Positions 1 to 4,650 of a DNA stretch of 6,904 nucleotides are shown here, in pieces. Source of the stretch: Chloroflexota bacterium (GTDB lineage Bacteria; Chloroflexota; Ktedonobacteria; Ktedonobacterales; Ktedonobacteraceae); the NCBI GenBank assembly GCA_005881995.1, contig VBHV01000457.1, positions 1 through 6,904 on the forward strand, in the 5' to 3' direction. How positions within the stretch are numbered: position 1 is the stretch's first letter; every line of letters starts with the position of its first letter. Both the position numbers and the translations under genes were made by a program. The notes beneath the pieces are model-generated. The model worked only from the letters and a program-made list of their open reading frames with translations, was not told the DNA's origin and made no database searches.

Positions 1-290
1 TCATCATGCATATCGCCGGTCATAATCTCGGCTACAGCAAGCAAGCGCTCCAGTTGAAGAATCTCACCCTCTACCTTCGCCTGTTCATTTTTAGCATCTT
101 CGTAGGCGCTGCTTTCGCTGATGTCACCCGCTTCTTTCGCTTCATGGATATAATCAGCAATCTCTTTGCGTTTTATTGTACGTAAGTAGTCCAGGCGTTC
201 TTGCTTTTTCGCAAAGCCCTCGGGAGTTAAACGATAGACCTTTTGCTCTGACTTCGCCTGGGTGGTATCACTCTGTCCACCAATACTCAT
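1..290 (-). CDS. greA: Transcription elongation factor GreA, N-terminal part (3' end outside window)
   Basis: GreA binds the RNA polymerase secondary channel and stimulates cleavage of backtracked transcripts. Ninety-six codons are visible before the window edge. Residues 1-17 are a hydrophilic extension longer than that of E. coli GreA. From about residue 18 the family pattern begins (YRLTPEGFAKK), followed by the long antiparallel coiled coil. The tip of that coiled coil reads GDISES (residues 55-60). Its acidic pair Asp56 and Glu59 has the same spacing as the catalytic Asp41/Glu44 of E. coli GreA; the usual following Asn is Ser here. The strand returning down the coiled coil (KVEGEILQLERLLAVAEIM) is also typical. 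The C-terminal FKBP-like domain lies outside the window. The ATG at 288-290 is supported by a strong GGAGGAG ribosome site six bases upstream, and the gene has its own promoter. Family assignment is firm; GreA rather than a GreB-like paralogue is likely but only half the protein is seen. Confidence 0.92.
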   Translation of the reverse strand, partial: MSIGGQSDTTQAKSEQKVYRLTPEGFAKKQERLDYLRTIKRKEIADYIHEAKEAGDISESSAYEDAKNEQAKVEGEILQLERLLAVAEIMTGDMHD

Positions 291-300
291 ACTAATCTCC

Positions 301-334
301 TCCCTTTCTGCAAGGGAAATGGGGGCACTGCCCC
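301..334 (-). promoter_or_regulatory. greA 5' leader with two hairpins, one next to the ribosome site
   Basis: Two short inverted repeats lie between the promoter and the greA start. The distal one pairs 322-326 with 330-334 (GGGGC/GCCCC, 3-base loop). The proximal one pairs 301-306 with 312-317 (TCCCTT/AAGGGA, 5-base loop), and in the mRNA its downstream arm runs directly into the GGAGG ribosome site at 297-305. Folding could therefore affect ribosome access. The U-rich run lies upstream of the GC hairpin in the transcript, so this is not a standard terminator for the minus strand. A regulatory role is inference. Confidence 0.4.
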
Positions 335-362
335 GAAAAAACCTGTTAAAAACATGAAGCAG

Positions 363-391
363 ATTATACGTTCTGCGATACCACACGTCAA
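363..391 (-). promoter_or_regulatory. Sigma-70 type promoter for greA
   Basis: Read on the minus strand, a -35 box TTGACG (386-391) is followed by exactly 17 bases (369-385) and a perfect -10 box TATAAT (363-368). Transcription would start near 356, leaving a leader of about 65 bases before the greA ATG at 290. The promoter lies between the stop codon of the upstream hydrolase-like gene (452-454) and greA, so greA need not depend on read-through from that gene. Confidence 0.85.
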
Positions 392-451
392 GTGATTACG
401 GCCACTTTTTTTTGCAAACGAAAAAATTGCGCATATGTTGATGGCTCTATG

Positions 452-1756
452 TTATACTGGCGTTTGTGGGTATCCCGGAACCAGCCGTCCCATGCGCATC
501 AGGGATGCGCCGCACTCCGCGCATACGCCCTGTACAGCAGTGCGTCCATTCTTCATCGTGATCTCGTGAGCGTTCAGCATGACCGTTTTCTTTTTACATT
601 TCATACAATACGCCTCGATATGGGGCGCACTATGCGCCGTTTCTATGCTGGCAGGTGGCTCCTTTGCACGGTGAGTGGCGCCATTCACACCACTTGCATC
701 AGCGCTTTCGCTCACACTCGCAGCCTGTAGCACCTGGCTAATGCCCCCTTCGCTCCATTGTAGCAGCGTCTTCACAACGATTTCTGGGAGATCCTCGTGA
801 ACGGCTCGCCCAGCCCCCTGTAGCAAGCTCATCTGTGTTTGCTGTGCGCCCCAGAAGGTGCTGTGCTGGTCAGCGATATGCCGGGTGCGTTCTAAATCTC
901 CGGCTCCCCAGATAATCAACGTCGGCTGTTGCACTTTTTCGATTTCGCGCGAAACATCACGCACCAGCTTACCCGCGAGCAAGGCCATTGATGCATGTTC
1001 AGCACCAAATTGATGAGTAGTGGCATAGATATAATCGAAAGGCGCATCGTTGGAGCTCGCGGTCGCAGATGTCATTTGTGGCTTCTCCAGGCCTATTCCC
1101 AGGCGCGCCATCACACGCGGGATCTCAACCAGCGAGGGATAGAGAAGCGATTTGACGGGGCCGGCTTCTAGTAACCCTGCTGTTAATACGCGTGCAAGAC
1201 GTGTTTCTTCCGGCTGATCTCCGAACAAAGCTACTGGCGAAATGAGCGCCAGCCGCTCGCAAAGGCCGGGCGAAGTTGCCGCCACTGCCACCGCATAATT
1301 ACAGCTTAGCCTGCTTGCTACAATGGTGGCTGGTTGTCTCACCACCTGCGAAAGAAAATCCCGGCACAACTGCGTATATACATCAGCCGAGTAATCGATA
1401 TCTGGGCGGTCCGAGAGTCCAAACCCAAGCAGATCGGGGGCATAAACGCGAAAGTCTGCTGCAAGCAGGGTCATGATGCCACGCATTTCATAGGCTGACG
1501 CGGCCAATTCCGGTGTATGAAGGAGCAACAGCGGCGGTGCGTCCGGCTTCCCCGCTAGCTTGTAGAAAATATGTCCGTGCTGCCACCTGTATAAATGTGC
1601 CTCTCCAGGCAGGAGGCTTTCCAGGGGCTGCGGCGTCTCTAGCATATGCCGCAAGGCGACAGCTCCAGCGACTATAAACGCGGCCATCGCGCTCAGACCT
1701 AATAACCGTACAATTGATCGCAGTGTTCCTACAAAAGCATTTACTACGTATTTCAT
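452..1756 (-). CDS. Membrane-anchored alpha/beta-hydrolase-fold protein with altered triad and C-terminal DUF5679-like zinc ribbon
   Basis: This is a 434-residue protein. Residues 18-35 form one hydrophobic segment after a basic N-terminus, so it is probably a membrane anchor. Residues about 60-340 carry an alpha/beta-hydrolase core: the HG-type oxyanion region reads HTPE (80-83), DLLGFGLSD (108-116) is a good match to the family loop, and the strand LIIWGAGD (280-287) ends in the expected acidic residue Asp287. The nucleophile elbow reads VASRLSC (146-152), which puts Arg149 at the serine position. The catalytic-histidine loop reads GAGRAVHED (314-322), with Arg317 in place of His. Classical hydrolysis is therefore unlikely. 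After a low-complexity linker (about 340-378), residues 381-424 form a zinc ribbon with Cys384, Cys387, Cys412 and Cys415 and the phrase TMKNGRTAVQG, resembling DUF5679. The start at 1756 is preferred because AGGAGG precedes it and the upstream 40 in-frame codons lack family features. The role is unknown; a binding or scaffolding function is an inference. Confidence 0.85.
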   Translation of the reverse strand: MKYVVNAFVGTLRSIVRLLGLSAMAAFIVAGAVALRHMLETPQPLESLLPGEAHLYRWQHGHIFYKLAGKPDAPPLLLLHTPELAASAYEMRGIMTLLAADFRVYAPDLLGFGLSDRPDIDYSADVYTQLCRDFLSQVVRQPATIVASRLSCNYAVAVAATSPGLCERLALISPVALFGDQPEETRLARVLTAGLLEAGPVKSLLYPSLVEIPRVMARLGIGLEKPQMTSATASSNDAPFDYIYATTHQFGAEHASMALLAGKLVRDVSREIEKVQQPTLIIWGAGDLERTRHIADQHSTFWGAQQTQMSLLQGAGRAVHEDLPEIVVKTLLQWSEGGISQVLQAASVSESADASGVNGATHRAKEPPASIETAHSAPHIEAYCMKCKKKTVMLNAHEITMKNGRTAVQGVCAECGASLMRMGRLVPGYPQTPV

Positions 1757-1766
1757 ACTTGTAGTT

Positions 1767-1772
1767 CCTCCT
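1767..1772 (-). promoter_or_regulatory. Ribosome binding site fixing the start of the hydrolase-like gene
   Basis: The minus strand reads AGGAGG ten bases before the ATG at 1754-1756. The same frame stays open upstream to 1876, but the ATG there has no comparable site and would place this AGGAGG inside the coding region. This is why the shorter, 434-residue product is chosen. Confidence 0.7.
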
Positions 1773-1782
1773 CGTATACAGT

Positions 1783-1788
1783 AGTATA
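1783..1788 (-). promoter_or_regulatory. Possible -10 box for the hydrolase-like gene
   Basis: The minus strand reads TATACT here, about 27 bases upstream of the start codon. No convincing -35 box stands 16-18 bases further upstream, and the resulting leader would be short. Offered as a weak candidate only. No clear promoter was recognised for the divergent panC gene in the same intergenic stretch. Confidence 0.25.
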
Positions 1789-1840
1789 GCACAGGAGGGT
1801 TACTGATGATCTTTCCAATCGTTATGTACACTACATGCTC

Positions 1841-1960
1841 CTTGCGTCCTGCCTGAGCGAAGCGCACACCTTGCATCTTGCCTGAGCTAAGCTAGCACGC
1901 AGTGCGTTGGCAAGATGCCTTACAAGAAGCACGCAGTGCGTTGGCAGGATGTCTTTCAAG
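1841..1960. repeat. Nested inverted and tandem repeat cluster between divergent genes
   Basis: Four related units lie here in the order A, B, C, D. A (1841-1863) and B (1870-1892) are 23-base direct repeats that match at 20 of 23 positions. C (1894-1926) and D (1928-1960) are 33-base direct repeats that match at 30 of 33 positions, and both contain the small palindrome ACGCAGTGCGT (1897-1907 and 1931-1941). A and B contain the reverse complement of the core of C and D. B pairs with C through a perfect 10-base arm (1873-1882 with 1909-1918). A pairs with D through 9 bases with one G-U pair (1845-1853 with 1943-1951). The variable base matches within each pair: CCTGCC in A with GGCAGG in D, and CTTGCC in B with GGCAAG in C. 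It resembles a REP-like or miniature inverted repeat. Whether copies exist elsewhere in the genome cannot be seen here. Confidence 0.75.
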
Positions 1961-1975
1961 GTGCCGACATCCCGC
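1944..1975 (+). promoter_or_regulatory. Hairpin in the panC leader
   Basis: GGATGTC (1947-1953) pairs with GACATCC (1966-1972) around a 12-base loop. The stem extends outward past one A/C mismatch by two more G-C pairs (1944-1945 with 1974-1975). It uses the 3' part of repeat unit D and ends 22 bases before the panC ribosome site. It could be part of the repeat element or shape the panC leader; the sequence alone does not decide which. Confidence 0.45.
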
Positions 1976-1997
1976 GTAACGAGGAATGCAAAAGTTC

Positions 1998-2004
1998 AAG
2001 GAAG
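1998..2004 (+). promoter_or_regulatory. Ribosome binding site fixing the panC start
   Basis: AAGGAAG stands four bases before the ATG at 2009. The frame is open back to 1907, but the upstream 34 codons run through repeat units C and D and have no PanC similarity, whereas MRIIHDLDEM is a typical PanC N-terminus. Confidence 0.75.
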
Positions 2005-2008
2005 TAAT

Positions 2009-2881
2009 ATGCGAATTATACATGACCTGGATGAAATGACCGAAACGGCGCGAGGCTGGCTTTCTGGTGGAATTATTGGATTCATCCCGACGGTTGGCTA
2101 TCTTCATGCCGGTCATGCATCATTGATACAGGCGGCGCGCCAGGAATGTGAATACAGCATCGTCAGTATTTTTGTGAACCCGCTCGAGTTCGATCAAGAC
2201 GAGGCCCCTATTCTCTATCCAAATAATTTGACCGGTGATATACAGTTTCTGGATAAAGAACAGGTGGATGTGGTGTTTATTCCTCGTTTCGAAGAGATGT
2301 ACCCTCCAGATTTTTCTACCTATGTGGTGGTCTTTGGCCCGGTAGCCGAACGACTGGAAGCAGCATTCCGCCCTGAACATGTGCGTGGCTATGCTACCAA
2401 CATCGTCAAATTATTGCAACTTGTGCGGCCCGACGTGGCCTATTTTGGGCAAAACAATGCCCAGCACGTGGCGTTGATTCGTCGGCTCGTGCGTGATTTG
2501 AGTATAGATGTGAAGTTACAGGTGTTGCCGACCGTGCGCGATACGGATGGGCTTGCGCTAAGTATTCGCAATCAGGCCCTCAGTCCTGAAGAGCGGCAAG
2601 CAGCACCCCTACTGTATCAAGCGCTGCTGGCAGGGAAAGCGCTGATCGAACAAGGTGAGCGCAACCTGGCCCTCATTGAAAAAACGATGGTTGACGTAAT
2701 AACGGCCTCACCTTTCATCAAGTTGGACTACGCCACTGCTTGTGACCCTCAAAGCTTCGAACAGCCAGGTGACATGCTGCCAGAAACGCTTACTGATTTG
2801 CTGCTGGTAGTTGCGGCACACTTCGGTACTACGCGCCTCAATGACAATCTGCTCCTACGTGATGGTCACTGGCTAATCTGA
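2009..2881 (+). CDS. panC: PanC family protein (pantoate--beta-alanine ligase homologue) with a strongly altered active site
   Basis: PanC condenses pantoate and beta-alanine with ATP through a pantoyl-adenylate to make pantothenate, a coenzyme A precursor. The 290-residue length and full-length similarity are normal for the family. The nucleotidyl-transferase motif FIPTVGYLHAGHASL (25-39) keeps His33 and His36. FVNP (55-58) keeps Asn57. FGQNNAQH (146-153), PTVRDTDGLALSIRN (174-188) and the C-terminal TTRLNDN (274-280) follow in family order. Several usually fixed positions differ: PTMG is PTVG, NPxQF is NPLEF (Glu60), the RYPRT segment is LYPNN (69-73), FGxKDxQQ has Asn149, Asn150 and His153, and LSSRN is LSIRN. 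By alignment from memory with E. coli and M. tuberculosis PanC these are ATP- and pantoate-contacting residues. The fold assignment is firm, but normal ligase activity is doubtful. It could be a paralogue with changed substrate or function. It is divergent from the hydrolase-like gene and its 3' end overlaps the convergent pseudogene. Confidence 0.88.
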   Translation: MRIIHDLDEMTETARGWLSGGIIGFIPTVGYLHAGHASLIQAARQECEYSIVSIFVNPLEFDQDEAPILYPNNLTGDIQFLDKEQVDVVFIPRFEEMYPPDFSTYVVVFGPVAERLEAAFRPEHVRGYATNIVKLLQLVRPDVAYFGQNNAQHVALIRRLVRDLSIDVKLQVLPTVRDTDGLALSIRNQALSPEERQAAPLLYQALLAGKALIEQGERNLALIEKTMVDVITASPFIKLDYATACDPQSFEQPGDMLPETLTDLLLVVAAHFGTTRLNDNLLLRDGHWLI

Positions 2882-3606
2882 CACGCCGCGTGCGGCCTGC
2901 CTTTGTCTCCAGGAGCGAGCCGTCTGGCTGACGACGTACAGGGCGGTCTCGCTACCCCAGGCTTCCCCCTTTTCAAAATCCCCCTCGCTAGGATGCCCTT
3001 TGCACGGCACTGTGCGATCATCGCTTCCGTCTCCCGAAACGGCGCATCCGTCGTCCAACTGGCACCCACGTGCAGGGGCAGCTGCCCCTGGTCGCCAGTT
3101 GCACAGACCATCTCCCGCAGTGCGGGATGCAGGTGGCTGTACAGTGCGGGAGGCACATAATGGTAGCTCGTCCCCTCGTCGCGTAGGGCTTTGTCAATGA
3201 GAATCACGTAGGGAGGCTGACCCAACGGGAGGATCTGGCCCGCAGAGGTAATGCTGATCAGCAGTTGGCAGCCTGAAGCGAACAGTTCCTCGGCCACCAG
3301 CACCGCAAAAGGAGCGCCCACCACCCGGCCAATAATGCCGTAGGACATGTCCTCATGCGTGAACGTATCCAGGCGCGTATGGTAACAGGCCCAGGTGTGG
3401 TGCGGCATGAGACGGTCGGAGGCCCGCAGGTGATCGACGAGGTCGCTGTCGGGATCAAGCACGCAGACGTCCGGAACTGTCCCAGGAGGCAGTCCTTTCT
3501 GCCGCCTGGCCTCGCGCAACAGGTTCTGCGGGGTGAATATTGAGGGGGCTTCATAGTCCCTGGGCGCGAAGAGAGGCACAACTTCGAGACCATCTTCATG
3601 ATCCAT
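2873..3606 (-). pseudogene. Nucleoside phosphorylase (NP-I family) gene with internal deletion and frame change
   Basis: The ATG at 3606 has AAGGAG seven bases upstream. The first 207 codons look like an NP-I nucleoside phosphorylase: GRVVGAPFAVLVAEELFASG (93-112), the ISITSAGQI phosphate-site strand (118-125 and onward), EGTSYHYVPP (144-153) and the TTDAPFRETE segment (185-194). After KGILA (203-207) the family would be expected to continue with VEMEAAALYAFA, the motif that binds the nucleoside ribose, and roughly 30 further residues. These are absent in all three frames. Instead a different frame from about 2986 gives EGDFEKGEAWGSETAL and onward, which reads like the family C-terminus and stops at 2873-2875. 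The original frame runs on as unrelated arginine-rich sequence to a stop at 2866-2868. The simplest reading is an internal deletion of about 100 bases that also broke the frame. The encoded protein would lack part of its active site. Its 3' end overlaps panC on the opposite strand. Confidence 0.72.
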
Positions 3607-3662
3607 ATTGTATCTCCTTTTCCTGCCGTCTAATGTACTCAAGAGTATCCACAAAGTGCCAA

Positions 3663-3680
3663 GAGACACTCGTGCGTCTC
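3663..3680 (-). other. Short hairpin in the gap between methyltransferase and phosphorylase genes
   Basis: GAGAC (3663-3667) pairs with GTCTC (3676-3680), and the stem extends inward by two more pairs, one of them G-U, to a four-base loop. On the minus strand it is followed by TTGGCACTTT, which is only weakly U-rich. It may be a poor terminator of the upstream operon or a leader structure of the phosphorylase gene. The rest of the 163-base gap (3607-3769) holds no gene that I recognise. Confidence 0.3.
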
Positions 3681-3715
3681 AATGCCGTCGTTTGCGGCTG
3701 GTGACAGCTTGGGTC

Positions 3716-3724
3716 ATCATAGCA
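3716..3724 (-). promoter_or_regulatory. Possible extended -10 promoter for the phosphorylase pseudogene
   Basis: The minus strand reads TGCTATGAT, which fits an extended -10 element (TGn plus a -10 box with five of six consensus bases). No good -35 box lies upstream. A start near 3709 would give a leader of about 100 bases that contains the hairpin at 3663-3680. Weak evidence. Confidence 0.3.
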
Positions 3725-3769
3725 TACACTACCGAGTGAGCTAAAGCAGGCCTCTCCCTTGCTTGCGTC

Positions 3770-4597
3770 TCACGACGACGCGTTTTTTTGCAGGACGTAG
3801 AGTGTAGGGCTGAGTTTTCCCAGGAGAATGTAGAGCGCCCAGTGGTAGTTCGCCAGAGCCACTTCATATCTCCTGGTGCCCAGCAGCTCCTGGTAGTACT
3901 TTGGCTTGCGCAGCATGCGGGCCAGTCGCATGAGTTCGCGCGAGGCCCTCCCCTCGTGCTCTTCCACCCACTCCATCAACTCGCTGCCCAGCTGCTCTTT
4001 GGAATGCATCTGGAGTCCTGCCGCCTGGAATGCCGCTTCGACGACCCCTTCCTCCATGCTCTCTAAGACCAGGCCAAACGACGCATACAGCCATGCCGCT
4101 TCTTTCGGCTCCATCCGTCCTGTCGCGACAGTCGTATAGGCCAGCATGGCTCCCGCTGGTTTGAGCACGCGTGCGCACTCGGCTAGCGCCTGTGGGAGGG
4201 CAAGGACATGCATCAGCATATCGCGAGACCACAGGAAGTCAAACCGCTCGTCCTCAAAAGGAAGCGCTTCGATGTCTCCCTGCACAAAGGACACCCGGTC
4301 GCTCACACCTTCTTGCACGGCTCTGGCACGTCCTTGCTCGACGTGGAACTGGGCAACGTCCAGGCCGACAACGGCACAGCCAAAGCGCTGGGCCAGCGCA
4401 CAGCTATGATTGCCTCTGCCGCTGCCGATATCGAGAACGAGCGAGGAAGAGCTGACTCCACAAGTGGAGACGACCTCGTAGAGCATACTGTGTGGGCGTG
4501 GGTGCAGGCTCTCATCCAGCGGCGCGAAGGGACCGCCCTCGTGGCTGGCCCACATATGCCTATAGATCGCCTCCATCTGTGATTTCTTCTCTGGCAT
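3770..4597 (-). CDS. Class I SAM-dependent methyltransferase
   Basis: This is a 275-residue protein with the Rossmann methyltransferase signature. Motif I VLDIGSGRG (54-62) forms the SAM-binding glycine loop. GLD (78-80) supplies the acidic residue expected to bind the SAM ribose. QGDIEALPF (106-113 region) is the adenine-side loop. FDFLWSRDMLMHV (119-131) and CARVLKPAGAML (141-152) are motifs typical of the Methyltransf_11/25 group. The C-terminal 110 residues are helical and rich in Glu, Met and Leu; they give no clue to the substrate. There is no signal peptide or membrane segment, so it is probably cytoplasmic. The ATG at 4597 is preceded by AGGAAGG about 11 bases upstream, a slightly long spacing. 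It follows the MFS gene by 45 bases on the same strand and is probably the third gene of that operon. Sulfur-compound, metalloid or small-amine methylation are all possible; nothing seen chooses between them. Confidence 0.85.
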   Translation of the reverse strand: MPEKKSQMEAIYRHMWASHEGGPFAPLDESLHPRPHSMLYEVVSTCGVSSSSLVLDIGSGRGNHSCALAQRFGCAVVGLDVAQFHVEQGRARAVQEGVSDRVSFVQGDIEALPFEDERFDFLWSRDMLMHVLALPQALAECARVLKPAGAMLAYTTVATGRMEPKEAAWLYASFGLVLESMEEGVVEAAFQAAGLQMHSKEQLGSELMEWVEEHEGRASRELMRLARMLRKPKYYQELLGTRRYEVALANYHWALYILLGKLSPTLYVLQKNASS

Positions 4598-4637
4598 AAG
4601 TGCATGGTCCTTCCTCTCCTCTTCCCTTTCCGGGTGT

Positions 4638-4650
4638 TCTCCTCAGGAGA
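4638..4650 (-). other. Small inverted repeat spanning the MFS stop codon
   Basis: TCTCC (4638-4642) and GGAGA (4646-4650) flank the three bases of the TGA stop codon (4643-4645), forming a 5-base stem with the stop codon in the loop. No U-run follows, so it is not a terminator. It could be chance or could affect coupling to the methyltransferase gene downstream. Confidence 0.25.

Noticed and set aside
322..340. GC hairpin beside a run of six A as a rho-independent terminator
   Set aside because: For minus-strand transcripts the U-run precedes the hairpin instead of following it, and no plus-strand gene ends here.
392..730. A 112-codon plus-strand reading frame opposite the hydrolase-like gene
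   Set aside because: No ribosome site and no recognisable protein features; it lies antisense to the well supported zinc-ribbon coding region.
1757..1876. A 40-residue N-terminal extension of the hydrolase-like protein in the same open frame
   Set aside because: The upstream start lacks a ribosome site, the extension overlaps repeat unit A and the intergenic region, and the AGGAGG before the ATG at 1756 supports the shorter product.
1894..1960. A minimal CRISPR array
   Set aside because: The two 33-base units are separated by one base only, so there is no spacer, and there are no cas genes in the window.
1907..2008. A 34-residue N-terminal extension of PanC
   Set aside because: It is encoded by repeat units C and D, has no PanC similarity, and the ATG at 2009 has its own ribosome site.
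2885..2896. GCCGC-GT-GCGGC as a terminator for panC
   Set aside because: The stem is short, the loop is only two bases unless a pair is opened, and what follows (CTGCCTTTGTCT) is not a clear U-run; it also lies close to the end of the overlapping pseudogene.
2866..3058. Programmed frameshifting in the phosphorylase gene
   Set aside because: A G-rich and T-rich run is present near 2968-2985, but shifting frame would not restore the missing VEMEAA segment, so deletion explains the data better.
3679..3867. A 62-codon minus-strand frame running past the methyltransferase stop
   Set aside because: It is an alternative frame of the methyltransferase C-terminus continuing into the gap, with no ribosome site and no family features.
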